A DNA stretch of 64,000 bases from Mytilus californianus. Taxonomy: Eukaryota; Mollusca; Bivalvia; Mytilida; Mytilidae. Position 1 is the stretch's first letter. Every line of letters begins with the position of its first letter. A model generated the notes under the pieces. The model saw only the letters and a program-made list of their open reading frames with translations, did no database searches and was not told the DNA's origin. The position numbers were made by a program, and so were the translations under genes. Shown piece by piece: positions 21,223-35,800 of the stretch. The stretch lies in contig NW_026262690.1 of the NCBI RefSeq assembly GCF_021869535.1, positions 14,533,001 to 14,597,000 of the forward strand, written 5' to 3'.

Positions 21223-21929
21223 CATATAGATCCAAGAAAATAGAAGCTACAAGTATCATTCTATTAAACATACAAAATTTTTGAGAAAGACAATTCTGTA
21301 CTTTTGGATATATGGTATTAATTATAGACAATTTCAGTCAACTTGAAATTTCACATAGACAGTTAATTTTTATGTGAGCCTGTCTGTTTTATTTAAATGG
21401 TTGATAATATATCATTTATCCATTTCATATCCTTGTGACATTAAAATATTCTGAGCATACATGTAACATGACATGGGAAGAAAGATAGTCAGACATACCA
21501 AATAGTTCTTATATTTGGGATATTACATGTGACTGTAATAATATATATGTTAATATTTTCATGATAGCAGGTCTAATAACCACTTGACTTGGTTTAAAAG
21601 ATTTCTTGGATTATATGAAAAGGAAAGCTTTCATTTTTGATATGCAGCTTGAAAATGTTGAGTTGATGTCTATTAGCAATTTTAAGATCTGCCATGTCTG
21701 CTGTGCAGCTACATCTTGTTTCCTGGTATTTTAGAATTAATTGCATGCAGCCACAAAGGTCCAGGCCTGGTATTGTTCTTTTTTCTCTCTATTTTTTTAT
21801 GCTCTTGTTAAAACAATTTTAAAATTTTTAACATCTTTTCTGGTAGCTCATTTTTACCTGAAAAAGAGAAGTCATATAATATCAATCAAGAATTAACAAA
21901 ATTGGCATGTAATTACACATGTATAAAAG

Positions 21930-22080
21930 ATCAGTGGCGGATCCACAAAATGTTCATAAGAGGGGGCCCACTCGAGTCATGATTCAGTGATTCCCTATAT
22001 AATCAACCAAATTTTTCCCACAAAAGGGGGGGGGGGGGGGGACGGCCCGCTGCAACCCCCCTAAATCCACCTCTGAAAAT
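21930..22080. mobile_element. Probable small MITE with poly-G run
   Basis: Starts 'cagtggcggatccac' and ends with the diverged complement 'taaatccacctctg'. It contains an uninterrupted G run at about 22026-22041. About 150 bp, non-coding. Confidence 0.5.
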
Positions 22081-23700
22081 AAAATTGTCTTACTGTTACT
22101 GCGGATTCATTTTAATATCAATTGTGTATACAGCAGAGAAAAACAGTCCAATAAAATTATATTTTCTAGAAGTATGTAAGATGAGTAATGTACTATTAAC
22201 AAACAAGTCCATTTGCCTTGCTTATATACACAAATGACAAAAAAATGTTTTTTTAACTGAAATATAGAACTCTAATAAATGTTTGTACATTCACTGATAA
22301 GCTGATACGTCATTTCTAATAATTATTTCATATATGTACTTACACCTTAATATCAAAACAGTCTCTGTATGTACATGTATCTCTTTCTTTCCATTTCACA
22401 TAACTCTACAATCAGAACAGCATCTGCAACAACCAAAATTTAAGGTTTATGACCCCTTCTGTAGCCATGTGAATTATGAAATTTTCAAGCTGCAATAGTA
22501 TCAAAACAGCAAAGATAATGAATAATAGAGATGGGCTGTTTTGTACATATACCAAGGGGAAACTTCGTGCAAAGCATTTTTATTTATTGTTTCATTGCAT
22601 TTAATAGAAAAGGGGGATTTTGTGGCAAATAAACCAAGATTTTTGTAGAAAATCCACAGACTTTAAAAAAGAGATTTTTGTTATAAAATTTTAAACATAG
22701 ATTACTCACTTGTTTTTCTATGATATGCTAGCATTTATTGTTTACAAAAAGTCCTAAACAACTTTTAATTCCAAAAAACCTCATGCTGAGTCACTAAAGT
22801 CGAGTGCACCCTAGAAGGTGTACTTGAATTGGTCCATACATGTATTTATATTTGTTCTGACCAATATTTTGATTTATAAACTTGTCCTAAGGAAATCATT
22901 GCTAGCACTGCATGCAATATTCCTCTATCTATCAGGCATAGAATGGTCAAATATTAGATTACAAGGGAAAGGCTAGATTTTATTTAAAATTACATGTTTA
23001 TCATTGAAACAACAAAAGGATACATAATTCTTAAAGAGCTCTAATTAAGAGCTCATGTTCCTTGCTATTAATATTTATATATGCAACCCGACTTTAAATA
23101 AAGATTACTTTACTATACTTTACTTTAAAGACTTTGTGAGACAAACTTGTCATATAATCAGAAATGTTATTTCAAACAAAGCTGTCCAGTCTTTTGTTTT
23201 TTATGGTCATCATCATGGATTAAAAAAAATCTGAGTAAATACTTAAAAGTTAATCACTTTAAATTTGGTTGCCTTTATGAAAGGAGCAAAAATGCTTACC
23301 ATGTGCAGTATACAAAGATTTAATATTGACCTGGCAGCAGTGACAATTAAACAATGACTGAGAGCACAACATGGTACATTTTTGCAAAAAATATACATGA
23401 CTATATCATTGTATATCAAGCAGTGTAAATTATATAATAAAATCTAGGATGATATTCACTTACATTCTGCCAACACTTAAAGTAGGAACTATTTCTAGGA
23501 CTATCGTGACTGTGTGGTAAACAATTTGTGAGGTGGTGTTTGATTAGCATATCAATAGAACAACAACAATGTCAACATGCAACTGCAAACTCGTTATTTT
23601 GTTGATTGATTTTATTTTTGTCATTCAATATCGATTATTATAACTTTGTCAATCATTTGTAATGGATATTATGTCAAATAATCGAATAGTTTATCTTTTT
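22081..23700. other. AT-rich stretch with one LINE-like tail
   Basis: No gene seen. The segment 23080-23125 ('aacccgactttaaataaaga' followed by actttact repeats) resembles a LINE 3' tail. Confidence 0.35.
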
Positions 23701-23721
23701 ATGTCATATTCTTGAAAAAGT

Positions 23722-23748
23722 GGAAATCGCAAGTACCTTGCGATTTCC
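23722..23748. repeat. Perfect 27-bp palindrome
   Basis: GGAAATCGCAAG at 23722-23733 pairs exactly with 23737-23748 around TAC. The arms contain CpG in otherwise CpG-poor surroundings. Confidence 0.9.
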
Positions 23749-24239
23749 TTTCGATATTTTTCAATAGCACAACTTTTTGGCCGTCTGGTTTCAAGAGTTT
23801 TTACAGTGCGATTATTATTGTCATTTAGATAGATCAAAAGACCATGTTATGAAATATTATGTGGCAGACTTACGTGTCATTCTGATATGTACGATCCGCT
23901 AAATCAACCTTTTTGTAAACATAAAACTTGATCTTCCCCGCATAAAAATGGCGTTTGCATTATAGAAAGGAGTTGTTTCCCCTTACTGCCTAATTCGGTT
24001 AAACTATGTTTTTTGATGACCAATTGAAAGTATAAATATTAAATCGATGACGGAAAAGTGTGGCCATATTCGGATGGAAAAAATTCTTCAAATTCGACCC
24101 CTTTTATATTAAACAAATGTGACTTCTTTTATTTCATTTCAACAAAAAGTGCTTTATACAGACATAATTAATAAACAGTAAGTATCTGCTATTTTTTAAA
24201 TAAATTGGAGTATTTTCCGGGAAATTTGGTATCCGCATC

Positions 24240-24319
24240 CAGATATCTTTTCATTTTAAGAAGTGTTTCAACCTTCCGGTAGTTTCTTTATTTCTGTTTC
24301 TCTTGAAAATATAAAATAG
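24240..24319 (+). promoter_or_regulatory. POMT1: Possible 5' noncoding exon of POMT1
   Basis: A strong donor (AG then GTAAGT) stands at 24319/24320 and the first acceptor before the POMT1 ATG is at 26582-26583, so a noncoding first exon here is possible. There is no direct support; this is inference from splice-site sequence only. Confidence 0.2.
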
Positions 24320-24432
24320 GTAAGTAAACTGTTCAAAGGTGTATTAGATTTGACCAGTATTTTCGGATTCTTTACGTCATTGCTCTGTCTTTGACCAATG
24401 TATATCATTCCTTCATTCCTGGACTTAAACAT

Positions 24433-24506
24433 CGGATTTAGGAAACTCCACCCAATACTTCAATAATTTACTTGGGCTTTGCCTTTGGTGGAGTCTCCTA
24501 AATCCG
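24433..24506. repeat. Foldback, 20-bp arms
   Basis: CGGATTTAGGAAACTCCACC at the left pairs with GGTGGAGTCTCCTAAATCCG at the right with one mismatch. Probably a MITE remnant. Confidence 0.75.
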
Positions 24507-24896
24507 TTTTACAAACTGTCTTTCGAGACGCGACGGCCATACTTCCACGTCGTCCATAGGATGTCCATAGGACATACAATATAATAATAAAACAAGTAAT
24601 ATGAGGCAGGCTTTACCTGTGAAAGGGGACGAAGTCTGTATACATTATTTTTTAAATCATTAAAGCATATTTTAGCATCATAATCTGTTAAAAAAGAAAC
24701 GGAAATACGGAAATGTTTCCGATGTTGGTCCTGTTGTTAGGGATTTTAGTTGTGATGTCATTTTCAATGTAAACAAAGAAACGCTATGATTTCATTAGTA
24801 TGTTGATTTTTATATTGATTTATAGTTTTATTGAATTTCTTAATGTTATAAGGCTTGTTCCCATAATATTTTATTCAAATCTCGAGATAAACGATT

Positions 24897-25170
24897 TATA
24901 AAAGTAAACCATTATAGGTCAAAGTACGGTCTTCAACATGGAGCCTTGGCTCACACCGAACAGCAAGCTATAAAGGGCCCCAAAAATTACTATTGTAAAA
25001 CCATTCAAACGGGAAAACCAATGGTCTAATCTATATAAAAAACGAGAAACACTTATGAACCACATCAACAAACGACAACTACTGAACATCAGATTCCTGA
25101 CTTAGGACAGGTGCAAACAATTGCAGCGGGTTTAAACGTTTTAATGGTACTAAACCTTCACCCTTATGCT
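24897..25170 (-). repeat. Dispersed 3'-tail repeat, minus orientation (truncated)
   Basis: Shares 'aaccattataggtcaaagta' and 'agggccccaaaaattact' with 18850-18960 and then 'acttaggacaggtgcaaac'. The outer end is missing. Confidence 0.6.
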
Positions 25171-25585
25171 TATTTTCTAACATCCATTACAAACCTAGCT
25201 TGAGAAAGCCTATAGCTACATCATGTACATTCCTGGACTTTAGAAAACCCCTTGTTGGTCCTCCATGGCAGATCTTGGAAGGCCAAGCAAATCATATTCT
25301 ACTGCATTTAAAAAAGACTTGTAGCACCTTACAACTTTTAGCAATTTCCTATGAAAAATGCATCCACAAAAAGGTACACTACATTTTAAATAGATAAATG
25401 AGAAAAAAACCAGATTGTCAATAATAGGTTTTAGACATTATAATCTGTTAATGTTACATATTTACATACATAATCTTTATGCCCTCCAAATATGAAACTA
25501 TTTCCCAAATGAGAAACAATCCATCAGTTGAGTAATAAATAGATAGTGTTATAAATTAAAGAACCTTTTTACTAAACATGGCACA

Positions 25586-26166
25586 AAGGACAAGGTACGA
25601 TAAGGCCTGTTTTTGGCCCCCCTATTTACTCATTTTTCAAATTCTGTTTTGGAGAGCTACTTATTATGTTGAAATATTCCCAGATGCTTGAAGTTTGTTT
25701 GTATGAACTTCAAACCACTTATTTTAGCAACTGGGTGAGGTGAGGGGGGTAAACTTTCTGTTATTATTCAAATATTGTCAATATTATTCACTTTGCAGGT
25801 GTTCCGTACGACGAATTTTTAGTTTTTAAGTGTGTGCGCCAACGTGACCCAGGATTTTTTTTATTCCAATGTCATAAGCACTGTTTTTGCTGTCTAAATC
25901 GCCGTAATTTTCTCCGGGTCACGTAGGCGCACCCTATTCAATTTTAGGAAACAATGACAAAAAAATCGTAATTTTTCCTTCTTTTGGCGTTTTTGATGCC
26001 CTTTGATCCCCCTATACTAACCTATTTTCTGAAATAAATGGTTTTGAAGTTCATCCAAACAAATTTCAAACCTAAGGGAATATTTTAACGTAGCTTTCCA
26101 AAACAGAATTTGAAAAATGAGAAAATAGGGGGGCCAAAAACGGGCCTTATCGTACCTTGTCCTTTA
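25586..26166. mobile_element. About 580-bp MITE with long inverted ends
   Basis: The outer word 'aaggacaaggtacgataagg' at 25586 returns as its complement at 26146-26165. The arms continue inward with few changes for over 100 bp, through 'ggcccccctattt' and 'caaattctgttttgga'. The interior is non-coding. It ends 546 bp before the POMT1 start codon. Confidence 0.8.
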
Positions 26167-26583
26167 TAGCAAATGCAATAATTTGTTCGTAAAGAACCAT
26201 ATTATCATTTAGGTTTTTTTTTTAAAGTCAGACTTAATAGCCTTGAAAATTGTCAATTCTGATAAGTTTTCATAGGCTTATATATAACTTCCCAGGCAAT
26301 CAGTTGAGGACTATTCATCTAAACTTATGGAAAATTTGCTGCATTTTTCATGAAGATGTACCATTTCACGTTTTAAAATATAAAATGAGGATTAAAGAAA
26401 GAATCAACACTAGAAAAATATCCCTCATTTCATGAACAGTTACTTGGTGCTTTGTCCCCAAGGAGTAAATACTTTACATTTACCAAAAGTCTCATTTACT
26501 ACATGAGAATAATTTTGTGCACTTGATTTCATCTAAAGATAATTATATAAAGATCATAGATGTCATATTTATTTCTTTTTAAG

Positions 26584-26711
26584 ATACTGGAAGTCTGTCT
26601 GTTGTATATATCACAAAGTATCTTCATTCCTACAATACTTCATCCAAAGATACATGCATATGTAAACTCCCTAATTCATCTACTAAAATTTAATACTGAA
26701 AGATCTCATAA
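26584..26711 (+). promoter_or_regulatory. POMT1: POMT1 5' untranslated part of the first coding exon
   Basis: A pyrimidine-rich acceptor (ttatttctttttaag) ends at 26583. No splice donor intervenes before the ATG, and an in-frame TAA lies immediately before the ATG at 26709-26711. Confidence 0.4.
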
Positions 26712-26846
26712 ATGATGGAAGAACAAACAACAGAAGTAGGTTCAATCGCAACCCCACACAGACCAGAATCAGATGCTGCATTAGAAAGAACTTCATTGAC
26801 AGAATCTACATTAGACAGATCTTTACCTACACCACAAAGACTAGAG
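26712..26846 (+). CDS. POMT1: POMT1 coding exon 1
   Basis: Residues 1-45. TAA directly precedes ATG ATG, fixing the frame start; either ATG may be used. Encodes a polar Thr/Ser/Glu-rich tail with no signal peptide. Donor GTACGT. Confidence 0.8.
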
Positions 26847-29800
26847 GTACGTACTTGATATTACATTTTGGGTTGCAAAACATAACTGCAAGGTTGGCAA
26901 AAAAGCTTTAAATATCAGTATTGACCAGTCTGGTGGTAAATACTGGGAAATTATGGTCATTTGAATAATGATACAATAATCCAACATCACAAATATACTA
27001 AACATGGATACATGTACATGTACAAAATGTTTATGCAGGTCCGATTTAATCAGATAAAAGAAATACAAAAATTTTTGTGATTTGAATAGAAATAAAAAGG
27101 TTGTATCAGAAATTGGTGAGAGTAGTTAAATAACTTTTCCATTTTGGCTAAAAGTCACATGAATATTTTTCTTGTGATTAAAATATTATAGTGTAACGAT
27201 CGTGACCCTGATAAACAATCAATACTGAAAAGTAATAAGCATGCATAATAAGTAAGATTTTATTTTGATAACAGAGCAATGTTTATTTGGATTTTTAGAT
27301 TATATTTCCAAAATTTTAGACCAAATTTACATGAAACTTAAAGGGGCATTAGCTACAAATTGGAAGTGAAACAAGGGTAAACCATTTGGTTGACTGATTC
27401 AATCTACAAAAACTCATTCTTATACAGGTAAAAATGATTATTAACATATTTTTTAGACCTACAATATGAAGTCAAATAGACCTAGAAAAATTCAGTTGCA
27501 TGAGTTCGCTATCTATTTATATCGGGTTATATGACTGTTGGCAGTCTTTGGAGGTCACCTCGATGGTTAATTAGATGGCGTCTAGACTAAAATACACACG
27601 AAATGCTGATACATATTATCAAGTCCATGCATCGTAAATTGTTTATTCTAGACTTTTTATTATTTGGATACACGTTTTAGTATGTTATAAATCAAATATG
27701 AGAATTTGATTCAAATTGGTGAACATGAATTTGACAACTAATGCCCCTTTAAAATATTGTCACATAAAATTTCAATAAATTTGGAGTCAGAAAAAATCAG
27801 ACCAAACAGAGAGGCCAGTTAATACATTAAACAATTATACATTTTACAATTATTTTTTACAGGGTGATGGTTCACCAAGACCAAGTAGTTTAGATGAAGG
27901 CAGAAGAGAAGAATCATCTCAAAGGTCACGACCTTTCTCCATACAGTTTGAAATTGATGTTGTCCAGTTATTGTTGTTTATTTTATCAGTAGCCACTAGG
28001 CTTTGGAGACTAGGATTTCCTAGGGCTGTAGTGTAGGTATCATTTCATAATCGCTGTATGTGGGATTAAAGATAATATGTACAGTTCTAGAACCACTAAC
28101 CTTACACAGTTTATCTTATAGATCTGTACTACATCTGTAACTCCACCAAAACCAGGGGTTATTTTAAGTGTTCTGGAAGGTTAATCAATTCCTGCTCCAC
28201 ATGTACTATCCTTTATAAATAATCTATTGATAAAAGCTGATTTTTCAATGACTCATTTCAAGTAATCTATGGTGTAAGATAATTGTGAAACAGTCACTTT
28301 TCATAAATTGATAGTAATTTGATAGTGATTTTAGTTGTATATAACAATTATTTCATATCTTTCTTAATACACAGCTACATGATGATACAGTAAAATATAT
28401 AATATGTTTGATAATTTTTTTTCAGATTTGATGAATTACACTTTGCAAAATATGCTTCATTATACCTACAGAGAATTTTCTTCTTTGATTCACATCCTCC
28501 ATTAGGAAAAATGCTCCTTGCTTTAGCAGGTTTGTATATATAGTGTTTGACAGAGGGATCCCTGAGGGAACATTATGGTATAGAATTTGGAAGTTTTTAT
28601 AACGTCTTGGTACCACATCCTACAAGGGGGTCCACAGCTATGGGGAATATATCAGGTTTCGGCATATAATCTAAAAAATACCTGGATTTGTTTGTTTGTC
28701 ATATGTTCCATTAAAACCAAATCAACTATTTATTAGAAAGTAGTTTTAAATTTCATATCAAGTACAAAAACATAGAATTTACTAAAAGAAACATTGCTCA
28801 GAATAATATTTGTAACAATGTAAACTAGTCAGTTAACCAAGAGAGGAAAAGGCATGATTTAATACATACTTTTTTGTAGCTATTTTAACCATCTAAATGT
28901 GTTAATTAAATTCAAGAGGTTTATAAAATAGATTGAAGACCTTTGATTTATCTGTGTTTAGAAATAATTTTATTTAATGGATTGAGTGACATTCATGTAC
29001 TGTTAAGTTTTCAAATTAAAAAGGTTTTAGTTAAGGGTGATTCCTGTTAAAATGGACAACTTTATTTTTGGACATGGGTTGTGGGTCATTTGTACATGTC
29101 TCTTAGTTGAATGCAAAATTACTCAAAGCAAGTATGTTGGTTGTGTGGGAGGGAGAATTTTGGGAGTCCTTTCCTACCCTCCCACATTCATTTTAATAAA
29201 ATAGTCTTAAAGTAAATATAAGAAAACAGTTATTTAGAATATATATTTTTCAGGTGGTTACAGTGGTTTTGAAGGTGACATAAACTTTGACAGAATTGGT
29301 GCAGGTAAGTGTTATTGTGTATACTATAAAACTGGATTGTCACAACATGATTTTATTACAACCTACAAACCTTAGAGTAAAGATTCTACAAGCAGGAAAA
29401 TAGACAAATACATAAATAGGAGTTGTAATGAACATTTTTATAATTTTTGTTGCGCTAACAACCTAGAATTTCGATACTGGGCAATCCCATCATGTATCGT
29501 AAGCAATGTTCTCATTAAAAACTTAGATGTTTCAGCCACTTATTGGTATATTAAAAAGATAGGATATGGTAAAAATTAACTAGAATTAACATTAATTATT
29601 ATATTTCATGTTTCTGCAGTGATATTTATTCTGTTAATACAAGAAATAAAAAGCATGACATTTTAGTTGTGGGTTGATATTTTAGGTAGATATATACTGT
29701 TAAACTGAGCACCATCTGTGTAGCTATAATGGTCAGCATCTTGTATTTTGTTGGTTGTTTTAAGTCAGAACTATATGCATGTATTTTTATGCCCCCGCCG

Positions 29801-32800
29801 TAGGAGAGGGGGCATTAAGTTTTACCCTTGTCCGTCTGTATGTCCTTCTATATGTCCCGAAATTGGTTTCCATTCTCTAACTTAGTTTGCCAAATGTTAT
29901 GAAACTTATACACAATGCTTATTACCACAAAACACAGATCAAGTTTGAATTTGGGTGGCATCACTTTTACCTTTCTAGAGTTATGCCCTTTACAAATGAA
30001 AAAATTGCTGAATTTTTTGTTTCCTTTCTCTAACTTAAGTTTGCCTCAACCAAATTTTATGAAACTTATACATACATGTAAAGCTTATTACCACAAAACA
30101 CAGATCAAGGTTGAATTTGGGTGGCGTCACTCTTACTGTTCTTGAGTTATGTCCCTATATAGCGTTATATGCAAGCGGGGGCATCATCTTGGGACACATT
30201 CCCCATTTATTTTTTTTATGTGGAAACATTAGGATCAAGTGAGAATTCTTTGTCTTCTTAGAAATAAACTTCATTAAAACATTTTCTCTCATTTTTTCAA
30301 GGTAAACTTAAGAAATACTAGAACACATCCGCGATGTCACAGGTCCGTGACTGAATAAAAGTACAAAAGCCTTATTTAAAGCCTGGATTTTTAGTATTTG
30401 TATTGTCGTCTACTGGTGGTTCATGCGGTTCGCCTGAAGTAATGTTACAATAATGGTTGTTATGACGACGTTATAGGTATAAATAGAAAGTGAAAGTGAA
30501 ATAAGAATTAGGTTAAGTTAAAAGTGAAAGTTAGTCAATAAAGTTATTAACGATGTGGTTAGCTGCTATTCACACACATGTCTGTGTAGTTATTCTCATG
30601 GAGGTTTCTAGTGGTATTGTTGTAGAAATGATGGAAGTAGATCATAAAATGTCAGTTCATTTCCAAATTAGACAACACCTCACTGGTCATCCCGTACCAA
30701 TTCAACTGGCTTCGCTCCGAGGGAGGTACTGCTTCAACAACGCATTTGGAAATCCTCCATGAGAATAACTACACAGGCGTGTGTGAATAGCAGCTAACCA
30801 CATCGTTAATAACTTTATTGACTAACTTTCACTTTTAACTTAACTAAATTCTTATTTCACTTTCACTTTCTATTTATATATTTAACCAATAACAGTAAGA
30901 TTTCGTTTTGACCATTGTTTAATTACACATTTTATTTGTACAATTTTTTCATAATAATTAATTTTTACAATTCTATCAAGATTAACATCAAAGCTTATAC
31001 CTAATAACTTAAAACATGTTTCTCCCCATGTAATTATTATTAAATTTCATAGCTAGCACCGTCATATTAAACATAAAGGGAGATAGCAACTAAACTATAG
31101 AACATATATGTAAAAGACCCCTTCTGCAGATTTCATTAAGAGTGAGCTCTTTGGGACAGCTGCAGAGGCAATATTTGTTAGGGACCCCAAAATTTATTCT
31201 TTGGCAGTGACACTCAAAACTGTGGACGTTTAAGTTATATATGTCTACATTGGCTAGAGGTGAAGGGGGAAGGTTGAGCGCTCATAAAACCTGTTTAACC
31301 CAGCCGCATTTTTGCGTCTCTCCAAAGTCAGGAACCTCTAGCCTTTGTTGGTCTTGTATATTTTTTAATTTTGGTCCATCTATATGTTTTGGAGCATAGA
31401 ATGGTGTCCATTTTCTTGATCTAGTGTACATTGTGTTTCGGGGCCTGCTCGGGGCTGCCTCTGGGTGTGGGATTTCTCATTGTGTTGAAGACCCATTGGT
31501 GGCCTTGGATTGACTTGTATATTTTGGTTGGGTTGTTGTCTCTTTGACACATTCCCCGTTTCCATTCTTTATTCTATACATGTAGCTGTCAAAGATACTT
31601 TTGTAAAAGAGACAAAAGACGCAGTTTTGGAATATGTAACTTCTTTCTAAAAAAGGGGTTAATCATACTAAAATGTACAATACCCAGCTGATATCTACTA
31701 CAACATTTTTATCAAGGCTGCATGCAGGTAAAAAAGTAAACTTGTGACAGACAAGGCTTCCATGCTCATACCATAAAAACACATGCCATAACATTCCTTA
31801 AAACTGTTCCTTTATTTTTTGTAACAGCGGTATAGCTTATTGTAGAATAACGTCTTTCCAAATAAAAAAAAAAAATCCATATTATGATCTCCTTTGCCAG
31901 GAAGTTAACATAATGCCATAGAAAGACATCTATAGCATGCTTATTTTTGCGTTGTAGTAGTATTCAGATATACATACATTGAACAACTCGATTATTAACT
32001 ATTTGGTATATATATGCACTCTCCGCTTGGGGTTGAATCACAAAGTTAACAAAGTTCAAAATTATTTAATTTATCACATAAAGCAAATAGCATATCACAT
32101 TTCTGACTAATTCATGAGATATTTTCCTAAGTTAAATATGCAGTTGTGCCTATATCACCCTAAACCTTTGCGAAAGACGAAGAGTTAGCACTTGGTATGC
32201 TAATGAATATCCTTCATTCAAGCGTCACTGATGAGTCTAGAAAATATTATAAGCCTGGTACCTTTGATAAGTATTTACTTTAGGCCTACATGTAACACAG
32301 TGCCATATTCTGTGAGATGTCGATAATTTGCAAGTATATTTCATTTTGTCTACATGATTTATTTTCTTATGCTTGATTTGTTCAGTACGGTATACATTTT
32401 GTCTTATATCTTCAGTATATCCTGTTTTATTTTAGAAAATAAACAATGTCGCTCTCATGAAAGAAATTTAAGCGTGCATGACTTTGCAACATATAGACTC
32501 TTATGAATAAGTATCACATAACTCTTTCAAATCCTGCAATCAAAATACCGGGACCCTTCCTCATGCAGTGTATAACTAAGTTCGGGTACATATATGCTTT
32601 GTTTATTAAATGCGAAGTAAACCTGAAAATTCTGTTTCAAAAATCAGACGACACGACCGTTTATATATATATATATATAATTCTTAAGAAATTAGAGAAA
32701 CTATAATTTTTGTAACTTGCAACTCGACCTTCGTAACTCGCAACTCTACCTTGCAACTCGACTTTCGTAACTTGCAACTCGACTTTTGTAACTCGCAACT

Positions 32801-35800
32801 TGGGCCTTTTCAACTCGCAACTTGGGCCTTTTCAACTCGCAACTTGGGCCTTTTCAACTCGCAACTTGCAATTTGACGATAAGAAACCCTCGAATAAACT
32901 CTTACCATGCGGTAATTGATGGGTGTTGTTGTCTTTATTATCGTTTTATTAAGAAATAGTAAGAAAACAAGAATGAACAGGAATGGGCACCTATTTTTTT
33001 CTTTTATTTCCTGAAAGCAATTGATTTTTAATAAATGTCCCCCTAAACTTTCAATTTCTATTATATTTATTTATTCATCAAACAATGATCCACTATATAA
33101 TTATTATGATTTGAACACATATTGTTGAAAATGAGGATTGTGACTTTTTTCTATGTTAATTTATTTGAATGCTGTTACATAAGACCCCTCTGAGAAATAA
33201 ATATTGTGGATAATATAAAAATAAGGAGATGTGGCATGATTTCCAATTTATGCTAAAAACAATTATCAAAAAAACAAATATGGTAGATAGCAACCAATGA
33301 CAACCACTGAATTACAGGCTCCTGGCTTGGGACAGGCACACAAATAATGTGGTGAATTAAATATGTTTGTGGACCATCAACCCTCCGCTAACCTTGGGAC
33401 AGTGCTGTAATAGAACAATATAAGAACAAACAGTAAATATCAGTTAGAAAAAGACTTGACTCATCAGATCGGCATGAAGCGCAACAAAAAATGTCTGTGT
33501 CTATCACAATAACCATTGATTTATTTCAGAGTTTTCACCACAGTTCCCAGTTTACCAGCTGAGATTACCACCAGCATTGATGGGTAGTTTAGTGGTACCT
33601 ATAATATATCAAATCTGTGTGGAACTGAAAATGTCAAGATGGTCTGCATTGTTAGCAGGAATATTTGTTTTATTAGGTAAGTATATCTATTTCTTTTTTG
33701 ACTAGGTTGTAAAGAGTGTACATTTGGCATAGAGAAAAGTAAATGTCAGATGGCATGGCTTTTTTTTTCTTCATGTGACAAAATTCAAAGTAGGAAAGAC
33801 ATAGGTAGAATTTTTCAACAGTGTTAACCAATGAAAATACCTCAATTTCAATCCCCACTTTCACCTAGGATGACAAAAAGTTGTAATAAAGTTGTTCATA
33901 ATTATAATGAGACCTTGTGGGCTTGTTATTGTCACCTTTCCTTGATTTCATTTTCATATTTCCAGGGATCTCCATGACCTGTTTTATGATGGCGCACCAC
34001 CATCGTTAAATGATCTTCCGCCATTGTCAAATGATCCATGCCATTGTTAAATTATCTTCCGCAACCGTCAAATGATCCACGCCATCGTTAAATTATCTTC
34101 CGCCATCGTCAAATGATCCACACCATTGTGAAGTAACTGCGCTATGACTGAAAGGTGAAGTCAAAATTTGTTTTTGTTTTGCTAGCCGCCGCCATTTTTG
34201 TGAGCAATTATAATCAATTGCATGTAATTGCAAAACTATTATTGTATTATAATCTAAAGGGTCCTCCTGATTACAGTTTTAAAGCCCCAAGGGATATCCC
34301 GCTGAAGATCGCTAATCACTTGTACAGGTAGATCGACACACCTGACAGGAGAACACTTGATCAAGATAGACGATTAATTGCATTATTTAACTACGTTCCA
34401 GCAAATGCTAATGCAAATTTAGATTAAAAAATAAAATTTAAATCCAAGAATTTAAAAACAGAACACAATCTCATGCCAAATAAATTGAGTACAACAATTA
34501 TCGATTATATTGAATCACTTTACAAGTTTAAAAGTAAATACATGAATATTTACTGCAACTTGATAATCTGAATAAAATTTCATATCGTAATTCCGAATTC
34601 ATTTCGTAGTTTACAATCAAATTAATACGTCAAGTTTATATTCAGAATCGAAAGATGCATGTAACATAGTTAATGACTATGAAATTTGCAATTTAAAGTC
34701 ATTAAAACCATTTAAGTTGTAAACGTTTGCCCTCCAAATCTTTATTCAGCGTTTTACAAAACCGGTACGAAACTTCTTGTTGTTGATGCTGCAAATCGTC
34801 GTTCCCAGTTTGTGACTTCTGAAAAAGTGAAAAAAAAGAACCTGATTTATAAGTCCAAGAATATTACCAAAATAGCAAGAAAACAACTTGGGAACCATAA
34901 AGACAGCTAGTGGTCATTCTTGATTAAGGGGCAGCCATGCAGGCTTGACATTGAAATTGTTACAAATGACAATTAATGAAAATATTTCTGTTACTCTATA
35001 ATGAAATAAATATGATAAGTAATATATCAGTCTGTTCATCATTCCTTACAATGAAAATGATCCCTGTGTTTCAGTGGTCAGGTTAATTCTTCTAGATGAA
35101 ATATGTCCCTTGTTAGATATACATGGTAGAAAAGCAATATATAATAAGTGGATATGTTCTGAGGAGTCTTTTAAAAGTCTTTGACATATGCCATATGGCA
35201 TTGACCTCATTTCAAGCTCTGTTGGTCATGTCAAGTTTAGTATAAGGTCTGTTCCTCATTAACTATACATAATACATCAACCAAATTCAATATTTGGATT
35301 GGTTGTAATGGGTGTATGTCAATCTGTCTGACTCTTTATCATTTGGTCTTAGTTTGAGAGTTCATTTTAGTGTTTCAACAACAATTTTATAGTTTTAGCT
35401 TTTCAAAAATACTGTATTAATGATATTATGTAAATTGAATTTAGTATCAAATGGTTGGAAATCAGCTAATATATGATAATTGATTTGCTAGTTAGTTTTT
35501 TGTGTGTGTTTTTTAATGCCCCTACAGTAGGCGACGAAGGGCATTAACATTAAGTGTTACCCTTGACCTTCCGTCTTTCCGTCCATCCATTCGTCCCATT
35601 TTCATTTGTTTGAAGCTTGTGGGGGGGGGGGGGGGGGGCATTCATGTCATCAGACACATTCTTCTTTTATTTTATATATTTATATTCTCTTCTATTTCCA
35701 GACAATGCATTATTAGTGCAGTCAAGATTTATGTTGATGGAAGGAATGTTGTTATTTTTCATGTGTCTTTCAATTTACAGTTTTCTCAAGTTCAGGAGTT

